Positions 10,074-20,464 of a stretch of DNA of 64,000 nucleotides are shown in pieces (position 1 is the first letter of the stretch; each line of letters begins with the position of its first letter). Both the position numbers and the translations under genes were made by a program. Under the pieces are notes generated by a model. It was not told where the DNA came from. It saw only the letters and a program-made list of their open reading frames with translations, and did no database searches. This DNA is from Tritrichomonas musculus (taxonomy: Eukaryota > Parabasalia > Tritrichomonadida > Tritrichomonadidae), in the NCBI GenBank assembly GCA_039105265.1, contig JAPFFF010000053.1, positions 868,001 to 932,000 on the forward strand. Reading direction: 5' to 3'.

Positions 10074-10357
10074 TTTTGTTTCATTAAATTTTCACATTTA
10101 CGTTATAAATTTATGAAAAATTAACAAAAGTCATTTTTGTCGGTTGATGAAAAGTGGCAAAAAGTTGTGAAAATTTATGAAAAATTAACAAAAGTCGTTT
10201 TTGTCGGTTGATGAAATACGTGAAGAAATAGAGGTTAGCACTTATGATATCATTTATTAAGAATTTATGTTTTCATGGATTTTTAAACTGGCGTTGAGTT
10301 ATGAGTCATTTTTGAATACCTCTATTTTGTACCCAGTCTTATCTCACTTATACTACT
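10074..10357. repeat. Polinton terminal region with subterminal tandem repeat
   Basis: This is the non-coding 284 bp between the last gene and the proposed element end. It contains two copies of a 45-bp unit, starting at 10108 and 10172 (period 64), that differ by one base. Each contains AAAAGTCRTTTTTGTCGG. Near the tip is a short inverted pair (AAATAGAGG at 10226 and its complement near 10320). Such subterminal repeats may be binding sites for the element's own integrase or replication proteins, which is inference. Confidence 0.6.
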
Positions 10358-10600
10358 AAAATCATTTATTAATAACCAATAATTGGTATTTGTAACAAAA
10401 AAATAGTATATGTGACGAAATTTTTTTATCTAAAACAAAAAAAAATCATCTAGAACAAAATTTTTTTATCTATAACGAAATTTTGTATCTGTTACGAAAA
10501 TTTTGTATGTGTTACGAAAATTTTGTTTTTAATACAAAATATTTGTATTGTTTACAAAATTTTTGTATTTAATACAAATTTCTTGTTATAGTAAAGGTAA
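10358..10600. repeat. Degenerate ~20-bp repeat array, copy 1
   Basis: Imperfect tandem units of about 19-22 bp share a core close to GTTACGAAAATTTTGTAT. The first ~165 bases match the array at 12936 with only about two differences. The array begins at the base after the proposed Polinton end, while the second copy continues further left, so the element probably inserted into this array. Confidence 0.75.
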
Positions 10601-12884
10601 ATACACTCCCATTTGTATGATAATTTATATTTTACTCAATTATTAATTTATATATATAATAATAATAAATATTTAAAAGTATATTTTAGGATTTTATTTA
10701 TATATTTCCAAGATATTTATATTTATTATATTTGTGAAGTTTAAGGATAAAGTTGGATTTAAATTTAATTGAAAAAATTGAATTTGCACAGAAAGTATTG
10801 AATATACATTGAATTTATTTCTATAGGTATTCAATATTTTCAAAGCTCCTCTTATATCAATCCCAAAAAAACAAATCCCACAGGATTTTCTAATGAATTT
10901 TTAGTTGTGTATTATGTTTTAATGAACGTGAAATCATCGAGATTTTTTGATCATACCAATAAAATGGTTAGAAAATGATTGCATAAAAAAGTGAAAAAAT
11001 CAGATATTTGGATCATGTAATGAATAAGTATTTACTAATAAAAAGTTTATATTCAAAATATGCATTAATTATATATAAAAGTGAATGTAGTTTTGTAGGT
11101 CTATCACTGTCATACATGAAATTAAGAGAACTTTTTATCGAAAATTTCAGACCTCTTTTTTTTATCTGTTGATTTTATTGAACCCATATTGAAAATATAT
11201 AAAATCCCGAAGATTTCCAATTAATGTACATAATTTATGAAAATAAATATAAAATATTCATTTGGAAAATGATATTGGAATATCGTACCATTGAAAAAAA
11301 TTCAATTATTTTCATATAGGTAGTTGGATCTTCTAGAAAGAAGCAATTTTAACATTTAGAAAAGGTATGATCATACTAGATAATATGTCGCTAATAATTC
11401 GTTATATCAGGAATTTTAATAAATGAATCAGAAAAAGAAATATGATTGCATTTTTTGGATTTTCTTGAGTAAAGCCTATATATTTTGATTGTCAATCAAT
11501 GTAGCATACTGTGATACCATTTTGATATGGAAAAATAGAATCCTAATTGAGAAATTTTTTGCTCAAATTGAACAATTTTGATGAAATTTCTTAATAACGA
11601 TAAAATTTGTTTAGTATTCAAATTTCGAAAATAAAAATACATTTTTTTTTAAATATCTTTTTCATTTCTTTTCGATTAAATTGAGAAACTATTAATATAA
11701 TATATAAATTCAATTCTAAAAGATTAATACTATTTAAAATAAATATTAATAGTAATTTAATTAATAAAATTTACATATATGGGGTTTTATTTAACTTTTC
11801 AATATAGTTTATTTTTTCAATGCTTTAAGTATTTTTTCGATAATCGATAAACATTTCAATTATATTTAAATCAACTTTAATATTTATTTTAAAGTATTTC
11901 AAATATAAAAGAATTTAATAATGAAATTAATTGAATTCTAAAAATATTAACAGAAAAATATTTTTCAGAAATAATTATATATTTTTTTTCCTTTTATCTT
12001 GTTAAATAAAACAAATTATAAGAAAAAATATTTAGGTTAAAATAAAAAAACTGAACTAGATAATAAAAATTAAAAAATATTTTTTCTTTTGATTCTCCAA
12101 AAATAAAAAAAATAGAAAACCAATATGTTTTTTGAGTTTCTTTTGATTGCATATTTGGTTAAATAAATAGAAAAAGTTCTGGGATGGACAAATATTCTTT
12201 GAAAAATAAATCCTGTGAGAATTCTAAACAATTGTAAATTTTAAGGATTTGGAATTCCATTTTTAAATATTCTATTTTTTAGCTGAAAAATCATTTTCTA
12301 AATATCTGGTATATGTTTAAAAATGAGTAAAAATATCAAGATATTAGAAAAAAAAATTTTTACTTTATTTTTTCAAAAAAGCATGCTTATTGCAATCTCT
12401 ACAGGCAAGAAACTTGTTTCACTTAATCTGAATCTTCAAAACTTGTTTCACTTAATCTGAATCAAAGACGTTAATTCAACTCATATTTTTAAAAAAAATA
12501 TGTTATATAACTAAGTACGAATTAAAAATTAAAATGCATTTTATTAATCGTATCGATTTAGAAAATTATAATCAACTTATTTCTAATGCATAAAGTATTG
12601 AATATATTGGAAAATTATATATGTTAGCGTGTCATATCATAAAAAGCTATTTATTCTAAAAATTGGCTGAACAATTGCTCTTATTTTTATATCACTTTTG
12701 TTTTTTGTAATAATTGAAAACATTGAATGAAATATTAATGATAAAATAGATAATATATAGAAAGAGGCATTCATAAAATGATTATACAAAGAAATTTAAT
12801 AATATTTATTGATTTGAATGTATATAATCCAATGCTGAAACGAAAAAATGAGATTAGAATTTTATAAAGACGTTAATTTACTTC
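10601..12884. other. AT-rich intergenic DNA
   Basis: No gene is visible. There are scattered A and T tracts and a short 25-bp tandem duplication (AAACTTGTTTCACTTAATC, copies near 12410 and 12439, period 29). Open frames here are short and of random composition. Confidence 0.6.
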
Positions 12885-13150
12885 TTATAAAAAACAAAAT
12901 TTTATATCAATAACAAAAAATATGTTATTGATACAAAAATCATTTATTAATAACCAATAATTGGTATTTGTAACAAAAAAATAGTATATGTGACGAAATT
13001 TTTTTATCTAAAACAAAAAAAAAATCATCTATAACAAAATTTTTTTATCTATAACGAAATTTTGTATCTGTTACGAAAATTTTGTATGTGTTACGAAAAT
13101 TTTGTATATGTTACGAAAATTTTATTAGTATTGTAAAATTTCCTATTAGT
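12885..13150. repeat. Degenerate ~20-bp repeat array, copy 2
   Basis: This is the same array as the one starting at 10358, in the same direction and 2578 bp away. It has additional upstream units that the first copy lacks. The near identity of 12936-13100 with 10358-10522 implies recent duplication or homogenisation. Confidence 0.75.
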
Positions 13151-15114
13151 TATAATTTTTTATATAAGAAACAAATGGCATGTTATATAAAATAAAAATT
13201 ATGATACTTCCGGCCCTTAATAAAATAACAGACAAAAAAAATGTATGGAATGTTTTTTGAAATACTTTTATCTTTTTATATAGCAAATATTGATCGGTAA
13301 CATTGAATATTCATATCATACTTATGATATATTATATATATTTAACTTTATAGACCAATTAATTTTTTCTCATCAAAATGGAATATCTGCATGATACCAT
13401 CATATATGTGCATTTGCATTTTCTTAACATATGTTTTATTGTTTTTGAATGCTAGTTTGTATTTTATATCACTTATTATTTCACTAATTATGAAGATACA
13501 GTACAGTAACAAAAATGGAAAATGATTCAAAAAATGGAAAATCCGACTTTTTGATAAAAAAAGATAAAACAAAAAATGAAAATTGAAAAGAAACTTTCAA
13601 AAAGTTAGATTTTCCATTTTTTTATTCTCAAAAAAATTCAATTAAAATTTGAATGTATAATTGGTAATATTCCCAGAAAAGTGGAATTTTCCATTAAAAA
13701 TACGTTTTTAGTTTTGTTACTTAACTGTATTATAAATTAAATTTACGACTAAAAAAAATGTGATTTTTCTGGAGAGATTGGCTTAACCGTTTAACATAAT
13801 TTTCGGATATGTTATTATATAATAAAATTAATGGTTTTTTATCGAGGCAAAGAAACTTGATATAGCCATTAAAAAAAGATAAAAATGTTTGAAAACCAAA
13901 TCCTCTCAAATAAACGTCTATTTTATTTTAATATTCATTTTTTTGAATAAGCACGTTTTTTGGTTCTCACAAAAAATCTTGAATTTTCTGGAAAGACTGG
14001 AATAATATTACAAGCTCTAAACAACATATGCCTTATAATATAAAATATAATGAGGTTTTACCGAGCGAATTAGGTTAAATATGTTTCTATTTTATGATAT
14101 TTATGTTTGCATAAAGTTTAACATAAAAGCTCTTCAAATATTTTGTGAGTATAAAATTTGGATTATTTGTTTTTATCTTATTAAAACAATTTCTTTAATA
14201 GAATTTATATCAAATATAAATTCAAAATATGATAAAATAATCATAAAATAAAACACAAAAATTATTTACATATAAATACATATATAATTATAAATCTCCA
14301 AATGCATTCAAAATTAAAAACTCATCCATAATTCAAAGGTATAAAAATATTTTGATAAAGCATTCATAAATAATTGTATGAGCTATTTTAATTTCTCATT
14401 ATTAATGAAAATAATGATAGATTTTTATTTTCTCAAATTATTGTATGTAATCATTCAATAAAATTAATAACATTTTATTGAAATTAAAATCATAGTTTAA
14501 ATTTCCAATATCTTATTTAATTTTTCAAACTCTAAATTATAATTAATAATTATATATATAACATTTTATATTCATTCATATTTCCAATGTACAATAAATT
14601 TTTATTGATTTACATAATGGATTACTTGAATCATATTTTTGAATACTTAATAGTTTTTATTTATTCAATTTATATATTTTGCATATATCTCACAATAAAA
14701 TTTAAATATAATATTTTATGGCTATTATAATAATATAAAATTCAATATAAAAACATATTATAAAATATGATGATTTAAAAACCACTAGTTATTTCTATTT
14801 CGTTTTTTTCGAGTTTCCATACATTTGACAAAAACGTATTTGAAATAACGAAAAACATTCAAATTTTATGTGGAAAGAGAAGGTGTATTACAAAAATAAT
14901 CATTCTGATTTTTATTAAAAAGATAACGATAAGGTAATCTTCATACTATTTATTAAAGATAATTTGATTTTTACTTTTCATGATTAAGGCAAATATATAC
15001 TTTTCTCTCAGAAAATTGAATATATTATTCAATATTGAGAACAACAGAATATTAACATTCAATCAAATAAACTATACGTTTATATAAGAAAAATAAAACA
15101 GATTTTTCTCGTTA
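13151..15114. other. AT-rich intergenic DNA with weak repeats
   Basis: No gene was recognised. A pair of diverged direct repeats about 225 bp apart (near 13765-13860 and 13985-14070) shares TTTTCTGGARAGA...TGG and a ...TTTTACCGAG-like end. An imperfect inverted pair near 13533 and 13610 (AAATGGAAAATC..ACTTTTTG) could form a hairpin. Confidence 0.45.
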
Positions 15115-15121
15115 TCACTTC
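15115..15121 (+). promoter_or_regulatory. Initiator (Inr) TCACTTC
   Basis: This is a trichomonad-type Inr (TCAYWWW). The predicted first base, A, lies 16 nt upstream of the ATG of the 179-residue gene. Confidence 0.6.
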
Positions 15122-15132
15122 ATAAATATAAA

Positions 15133-15672
15133 ATGCTTAGTTTATACATCGAGATACAATCATTAAAGCTTGATGAAAACATTATTAATGCTAATGACTC
15201 ATTAAGAATCAGCGTTACAACATTTCCAGAGGGACAAAAACAAGCATTCACTTTTGATGCGAATAAATTGAGAACCGTTCATCCTTCCTTTTCTGTTAAA
15301 ATCAATGATAAATTAGAGAGAATCTTAATTGTCTTAAGAAAGAAAAGCTTTTCAGAACGAGACCCAATCGTCGCTTCAACAACAATTCATAAAGCAAGAA
15401 TTCCTACAGAGCTTAACAATATAACAAACACAGAATTAAAAACTTTTGATTTTCTAGAACCAATTCAACATAATGGCCAGAAAAATACTAAGCCTGCGCA
15501 AAATAGAAAAGTAATTGGCAAATTCGATGTTCTATTTTCACTTGAGGAAGATATTCCACAAAATGTTTCATTTTTCACACAGATGAACAAAAAAAAGAAC
15601 GGTAATGAATATTCTAGCTTATTATACAATAATGATAACTCCTTAATTAGCTTAGAGCAGATAGCATATTAG
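15133..15672 (+). CDS. Hypothetical protein, C2-like fold possible (179 aa)
   Basis: This mostly beta-rich protein opens with MLSLYIEIQSLKL, a strand pattern like the first strand of C2-type membrane-binding domains. A middle segment (IVLRKKSFSERDPIVASTTI) looks like a strand-loop-strand typical of such folds. A conserved-looking tail, GKFDVLFSLEED, lies near residues 132-144. There is no signal peptide or membrane helix. I believe it belongs to a trichomonad-restricted multigene family of unknown function, but that is from memory of the sequence style. The start is supported by a good initiator motif 12-18 nt upstream. The gene stands alone with AT-rich spacers on both sides. Confidence 0.7.
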   Translation: MLSLYIEIQSLKLDENIINANDSLRISVTTFPEGQKQAFTFDANKLRTVHPSFSVKINDKLERILIVLRKKSFSERDPIVASTTIHKARIPTELNNITNTELKTFDFLEPIQHNGQKNTKPAQNRKVIGKFDVLFSLEEDIPQNVSFFTQMNKKKNGNEYSSLLYNNDNSLISLEQIAY

Positions 15673-15789
15673 ATTATTCTCTTTGATATCATGATTACTT
15701 TTTTTAAAAAGTATAAGCAATCATTAATATATTAAAAAGCTTATATTTAAACTATTCATAAAATGGTGAAGATATAGGAAATTATATAA

Positions 15790-15878
15790 CCACCGATTCT
15801 TACTGCGAGCCGCGGAGTCTCGACTCGGCTTCGCTCAGCCTCGCTCGACGCCCGCTTGGCGGTACGTAGCCTCGGTAA
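15790..15878. other. GC-rich islet in AT-rich DNA
   Basis: About 85 bases have well over half G+C, in contrast to the surrounding AT-rich DNA. The islet includes repeated CTCG/CGAG and GCTTCGC-type words and small self-complementary pieces (AGCCG...CGGCT, CCGC...GCGG). It could be a fragment of a foldback element, but no matching ends were found. Confidence 0.5.
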
Positions 15879-16203
15879 AAATTATGTAAAAATGTAAAAA
15901 GATTTTATCCTTCATTAATTTAAGATTATTTTTTCTGAGGATTTTCCACTTTTTGAAGTCTCCTCACAAAAGTACAACTAATTTAAAATTAATCCTTCAA
16001 AATAAGCTTGTAAAATATACCCAAATGTAAAAAAAAGACCTGGTCTTGGTGATTCTTTCTGGTCTTTTGGCGATTTTAATAAATCTTTTAAAAAGTTATT
16101 TCTTATGAATTATTAAAATAAAATGATTAAAAGATATTTGATTAAATAATAATTCAATTTACGAATCAACATTCAATAAATTCAATGAATTTATTTAATT
16201 ACT

Positions 16204-16313
16204 CGGCTATATATATTCATAAAAATATAAATACTATTAAAATTTCAATGCATTATTTCAATGCATTATTTATTATTCGGCTATATATATTCATAAAAAT
16301 ATAAATACTATTA
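16204..16313. repeat. Direct duplication, period 74 bp
   Basis: The 36-bp unit starting CGGCTATATATATTCATAAA occurs at 16204 and 16278 with no visible difference. It is separated by a short spacer that itself contains a repeated TTTCAATGCATTA word. Confidence 0.75.
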
Positions 16314-16467
16314 GTATTTTAAATACATTTTATATCGGTATATATTTAAAATATAAATGAAAAAAATTTATTTTCAATTGAAAAAATGCTTTTATTGATT
16401 TTATTATATATTTATATCTTATTTTTTTTTTTTTTATTTTATATATGATATTTTGAAAGCTTTACAA

Positions 16468-16563
16468 ATCACCAAAAAAACCGTTTTGGTGATCTCCAAA
16501 ATATATGTAAACTATTCAAAATTGAATGCTGTCACCAAAAGCCCAAGACCTGGGCTTTTGGTG
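16468..16563. repeat. Two perfect CACCAAAA hairpins
   Basis: The first hairpin (16468-16493) has 10-bp arms, ATCACCAAAA and its complement, around a 6-base loop. The second (16533-16563) has 13-bp arms, CACCAAAAGCCCA and its complement, around AGACC. Related GGTGATTTT and CCTGGTCTTGG words occur near 16040 and 16805, so they may mark the remains of one repeat element spanning about 16.0-16.9 kb. Confidence 0.7.
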
Positions 16564-17201
16564 AAATCGGTTATTTGGCTTTTCATCGTCAATATAAATG
16601 AACTTTTTATTATTATTTTATATGATATATTATACAAATCATACAATTATTTTGTAATATTCAAAAAATAACATTTTTTTACTGAGAAAATCTTATCGAT
16701 TATTATTATGACTTTTGATAAAACTCATTTAATTCCTCTTTCAAATAATTCAATGGTTTATGACAATAATAAATATTAATAAAAATTTATTTGACAATAA
16801 TATGGTTACATTTGGTGATTTTTAAAACCCAAAAAACGTTTATTTCACCAAATTTACAAGCTTATTCAAAATTATTATTATTCTTACTTATTATTAGATA
16901 TGTTCAAAATGTTCGACTTTTTCTGAAAAACAAGTGAATTCACTTTTCAATTTTTAAATTTTTGAGAAATTCAAATGGCAAGAATTCTGAAAAAAGTGCA
17001 AAAATTTTGCGAGAATTTGGAGATATATAATCATATACATTATAAATATATATATATATCAAATCTAATATAATTTAAAACATATTTATATAATTTAATA
17101 ATACAAATAATCTTTATTATCTTTTTTTTATTTTGCGATAATGACAAAATCATGGTTTTTTTATTTAATACAATTTTTGTAATGATTTCTAAAATATAAT
17201 T

Positions 17202-17214
17202 TCATTTTCATTTT
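17202..17214 (+). promoter_or_regulatory. Double initiator TCATTTT
   Basis: Two overlapping TCATTTT motifs lie 5-17 nt before the ATG of the 339-residue gene, matching the trichomonad Inr. Confidence 0.55.
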
Positions 17215-17218
17215 AGCA

Positions 17219-18238
17219 ATGTCATTCGGAGAAGAGAATTTCTCTTCATCTTTTACATTTCAAGATGAAGAATATTTTACTTCAGTGGGCGGAGATTTAA
17301 GCATTGATGACTCTTTTTTTGTTGGTCTTCTTTCCCACCTGCCAACCGAAGAAATAAAAGACTCTTCATTACCACCGCCTCTGATAGATGAAAATATAGA
17401 ACCACCTTCTACTCAACCAACAACAATTTTGGAAGGAAACTTGCCTATCCAAGTTTCAGATTCAAACATTCTAAAGTCTCCACAATTTTCAGAAGAAACC
17501 CCTCCAATGGGGAATTCAAATTATCCTTATCAAGCATTACAACCTTCTGATTCAAACACCATAAAAAACACAAATTCGTCTCTTCTACAAAATGACAAAA
17601 TATCAAGAGAGACTCCTCCTATGACAACGCCAATCTATTCTACCCATCCTCAAAATTCACCCACTATACAATATGGCCAAATATTAGTTGAAACACCAGC
17701 TATAATAAGTGTACCTTATCCTATACAGCTTCAAAATTCGCCAAATGCACTCTTTTACATGACCAATATGACAAACTCTAATTCATCGAGCTTTTGCCGT
17801 TGCGTAACAACTAGGGCTGAAGTTTTAAATACACAAACGCACCTTCCCTCTGGATCTGGCCATCAAGTTTCCGGATCCTTGGAAGGAGCTTCAAATTCAG
17901 ATTCAAATTCAAAACCTGAAGAATACACTGCTGAAGATTTACAAAAATTGTTTAGTACTCTATATAGACAACAAAGTTTCTGCAAAGAATGCATTTTTGA
18001 AATACATAATATAATTGTACAGATTCTCAAAGACGAAGGCGTCAAAACTGACATGAAAAAAGTTACCAGAGACGAGAATAAGAGTAAGAAACTTTATCTC
18101 AAAAATAATTGCAAATATTATCTTATTATTAAAAAATATGCTACTAAAGATATAGCCGAAAAAGCGCGCCAAATAGTTTACGAAGAGAAGAAGCAAAAAG
18201 AATTAAAGAAACAACAAGGAAAAATGAAATTTTATTAA
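17219..18238 (+). CDS. Hypothetical protein with disordered Ser/Pro/Thr-rich region (339 aa)
   Basis: The first ~220 residues are low in complexity and probably disordered. They are rich in Ser, Pro, Asn and Thr and contain a loosely repeated motif ending in ETPPM/ETPAI (around residues 93, 135 and 159). The C-terminal ~105 residues look like a folded, helical, basic domain with FCKECIFEIHNIIVQIL near the start and a Lys-rich tail. This arrangement resembles a regulatory protein with an activation-like region and a small nucleic-acid-binding domain, but I see no known DNA-binding signature. The stop codon forms TAAA, the trichomonad poly(A) signal. The gene is probably real and intact. Confidence 0.75.
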   Translation: MSFGEENFSSSFTFQDEEYFTSVGGDLSIDDSFFVGLLSHLPTEEIKDSSLPPPLIDENIEPPSTQPTTILEGNLPIQVSDSNILKSPQFSEETPPMGNSNYPYQALQPSDSNTIKNTNSSLLQNDKISRETPPMTTPIYSTHPQNSPTIQYGQILVETPAIISVPYPIQLQNSPNALFYMTNMTNSNSSSFCRCVTTRAEVLNTQTHLPSGSGHQVSGSLEGASNSDSNSKPEEYTAEDLQKLFSTLYRQQSFCKECIFEIHNIIVQILKDEGVKTDMKKVTRDENKSKKLYLKNNCKYYLIIKKYATKDIAEKARQIVYEEKKQKELKKQQGKMKFY

Positions 18239-18564
18239 AATTTCTGAATAAAATTTTACACCTAAAATTTTGACTTTTTTTCTTTCAAAAAGTTATAGAT
18301 AATTCAAGATTTCTATGAATTTCAAAATTGAGTAGTTTATTATTGAACATACCTTTTTATTATTATTCTAAGGAAATACCCATTGAAAAGCTGAAAAATA
18401 ATTTGAGATGTAAACAAATAAAGTGATGCTCCAATGAACATTGATTTAATTGAAGTCAACAAATTCAAGAGGATCAAATACCACAAGCAAATAACGTGTA
18501 TAATTTAAATCATTGAATAGTAAGGAATGTGAAATAACAATAACTTTTTTTTTTTTTTTTTAAT
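18239..18564. other. Convergent intergenic spacer
   Basis: This is the spacer between the ends of the 339-residue gene and the ankyrin gene. It contains an 18-base T run near 18547 and one TCAAAAAGT word near 18285. No gene was seen. Confidence 0.5.
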
Positions 18565-20298
18565 TCAATTGGTTTGTTCGTATGAAATATTTTCTCCATT
18601 TGACAAAATATCATTAATTAAGCTCCTAATTTCAATAGAATCATCATCATTAAAAAGATCTTTCATTTGAAAAAGAACAGATTTCTGTAAAATTGATGAA
18701 AGTCTAATAAAAAGCGAATTCATCATCTTAACTGAAACACTCTTCAGCAATTGAGACACGAATTTCGAAATGTTTTCTTTTTCATTAAAAAAATCTTTTA
18801 AAGAAATTAATTTAGCAACAATGTTTTCATTATAATATTGAATTGCACTTAAAACATCATTGAATTCAATTTCATCTTTATCAATTATCATTTCACCATT
18901 TTTCATTTTATCGAGAATGAAGTTGGCAATATCATGATTCATTTTGAAAGAATTTCTCAAAATAAACAAGACATTCTCTTTATTTTTTTCATCATTCAAA
19001 ACAATTTTGAAAGCATCATTTCCATTGTATTTCATTAAATTATACAAAAAGTTAACTCTTTGATCGAATTCATAATTATGCGAAACCATTGCTTGATTGT
19101 AGAGAAACTTAAACAATTCTATATCAAACTTAGATGATTTTAAAAAAGAGTCATATTTGAAATTCAAGTTAAAATTTAATTCAATATTATTGACAATAAA
19201 CACAATTTTGTGAAGACATGATTTAATTATATCAAAATTGAATGCAAAAATGGCATTTTTTAAATTATCTGAATTCAAAATTTGATAGTAATTATCTTCT
19301 TCTTCTTCTTCTTTATAGTTTGTTAATATATTTTTAATAACTTTATTACATTCATGAATGTTGTTGCCAAAGTTCTCAATGTAATAATTCAATAAATCAT
19401 TGTGATGGAACAGAAATGGCTGGATATAAACACGACGATAGGAACATCGTTGCTCACACAAATGAATTATCTCATAATTATATCCAAAATAGGCGTAGCT
19501 CAAAAGATTTTTACTGATAATGATTCGTTTTTGAATCCATAAAAATTTAAATATTGTTAATGAACCGTAAACCGCAGCAATTTGAATCAATGACATTTCT
19601 TTTTCAATCATTCTTGATCGTTCATATGGTGAATATTCAATCTTATGATTTATGCTGTAATTATTTCTGGATAGAATAATTTGAAATTTATCAAAATCAT
19701 CTTCTCGAATTACTTTATGTAGAGATGACGGATGATAATTCAATGATCGATTTATAACGTGCTTTTCTGGATTAAATTTGACAAAATTGTAAAACGAAAT
19801 ATCATTTCGATCGATTACAAGATTTTCTTCTCTCATTTTGGCATATTTAGGATCGTATTCTTCTATTTCAGGCAGAAAATTGATAAAAAGATTAGGGTAA
19901 ATCGCCGATAATTCAATAATTGATGATATTTGGAAAAAATTTCGACTGAAAAAATAATTAATAGCATTCGGAAATTCCATACAAATTATAATTAATTCGC
20001 TTTCTGTTATAGCTGAGGCTTTCAATTGAATCTGGAAATAAATACAAATATCCAAATATAGTTCCATTTCTTTAAAATTAAATTGAGCTGTCCGAATGAT
20101 ATTAAAGAAAAAGAAAATAGCGTTAGAATGATTTTTGAAAAAGAAATCTGAATGAATTTCAAAAAATTGAATTACATCATCATAACTAGTAAGCGATAAG
20201 TTATCAAGAATATCTTGAAATTTGGATAAAATTTCATATCTATCTTTATTTAATAATAAAAAATCGTTAACATCATTTTTGATTTTCACAAAATTCAT
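18565..20298 (-). CDS. DUF3447/ankyrin-repeat family protein (577 aa)
   Basis: The N-terminal ~190 residues have the helical Phe/Asn-rich character of the DUF3447 region found before ankyrin repeats in the expanded trichomonad family. This includes paired segments such as ...YDDVIQFFEIHSDFF and ...PNLFINFLPEIEEYD followed by SLHKVIREDDFDKFQIIL. Residues ~215-300 contain recognisable ankyrin units (MSLIQIAAVYGSLTIFKFLW). The later ~270 residues are diverged helical pairs. The family is thought to mediate protein-protein contacts, and the cellular role is unknown. There is no signal peptide. A TCATAAT initiator sits 11-13 nt upstream on the minus strand. The gene appears intact. Confidence 0.85.
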   Translation of the reverse strand: MNFVKIKNDVNDFLLLNKDRYEILSKFQDILDNLSLTSYDDVIQFFEIHSDFFFKNHSNAIFFFFNIIRTAQFNFKEMELYLDICIYFQIQLKASAITESELIIICMEFPNAINYFFSRNFFQISSIIELSAIYPNLFINFLPEIEEYDPKYAKMREENLVIDRNDISFYNFVKFNPEKHVINRSLNYHPSSLHKVIREDDFDKFQIILSRNNYSINHKIEYSPYERSRMIEKEMSLIQIAAVYGSLTIFKFLWIQKRIIISKNLLSYAYFGYNYEIIHLCEQRCSYRRVYIQPFLFHHNDLLNYYIENFGNNIHECNKVIKNILTNYKEEEEEDNYYQILNSDNLKNAIFAFNFDIIKSCLHKIVFIVNNIELNFNLNFKYDSFLKSSKFDIELFKFLYNQAMVSHNYEFDQRVNFLYNLMKYNGNDAFKIVLNDEKNKENVLFILRNSFKMNHDIANFILDKMKNGEMIIDKDEIEFNDVLSAIQYYNENIVAKLISLKDFFNEKENISKFVSQLLKSVSVKMMNSLFIRLSSILQKSVLFQMKDLFNDDDSIEIRSLINDILSNGENISYEQTN

Positions 20299-20304
20299 TG
20301 TCTA

Positions 20305-20311
20305 ATTATGA
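20305..20311 (-). promoter_or_regulatory. Initiator TCATAAT for the ankyrin-family gene
   Basis: Read on the minus strand, this matches the TCAYWWW initiator just upstream of the ATG at 20298. Confidence 0.5.
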
Positions 20312-20380
20312 ATTTGGTTTAGAAAAATGAATATAGTGAATATTAATATTAATATTATTACTTTTTTCTAATATACAAGA

Positions 20381-20452
20381 GCGTTGCTAGTGTAGTGGTT
20401 ATCATGTGAGCCTTCCAAGCTTGAGATCCGGGTTCGATTCCCGGGCAACGCA
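20381..20452 (+). tRNA. tRNA-Gly (anticodon UCC)
   Basis: The 72-nt sequence folds as a complete tRNA. The acceptor stem GCGTTGC pairs perfectly with GCAACGC, and A is the discriminator base. The A box is TAGTGTAGTGG and the B box is GGTTCGATTCC. The anticodon loop CTTCCAA carries TCC. The T arm is CCGGG/CCCGG. A long T run begins four bases after the end and would act as the RNA polymerase III terminator. No CCA is encoded and there is no intron. It resembles eukaryotic tRNA-Gly(TCC) closely. Confidence 0.97.
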
Positions 20453-20455
20453 AAC

Positions 20456-20464
20456 TTTTTTTCT
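20456..20464 (+). terminator. Pol III T-run terminator
   Basis: An uninterrupted T run directly follows the tRNA 3' end, the normal stop signal for RNA polymerase III. Confidence 0.8.

Larger units (their letters stand above)
1..10357. mobile_element. Polinton/Maverick, right-hand part
   Basis: The block carries a virus-like gene set: a packaging ATPase with Walker motifs, a large capsid-like protein, a giant fibre-like protein and several small proteins. The genes are tightly packed and point both ways, as in trichomonad Mavericks. DNA polymerase B, integrase and protease genes are not in view and would be expected to the left. I place the right end at 10357 because the strand ends in CT after a TACTACT motif (Polintons usually begin AG and end CT), and the next base starts a repeat found intact at 12936. 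The visible genes look whole, so the copy is probably young. The left end and its terminal inverted repeat are outside the window. Confidence 0.85.
15673..17201. other. Intergenic region with GC islet and hairpins
   Basis: No gene was recognised. It holds a GC-rich islet (about 15790-15878), a 74-bp direct duplication and two short perfect hairpins, each listed separately. The remainder is low-complexity AT DNA. Confidence 0.5.

Noticed and set aside
13348-13572. Minus-strand 74-codon frame rich in Phe, Ile and Lys
   Set aside because: Its amino-acid mix is what AT-rich non-coding DNA gives by chance. There is no initiator or neighbour support.
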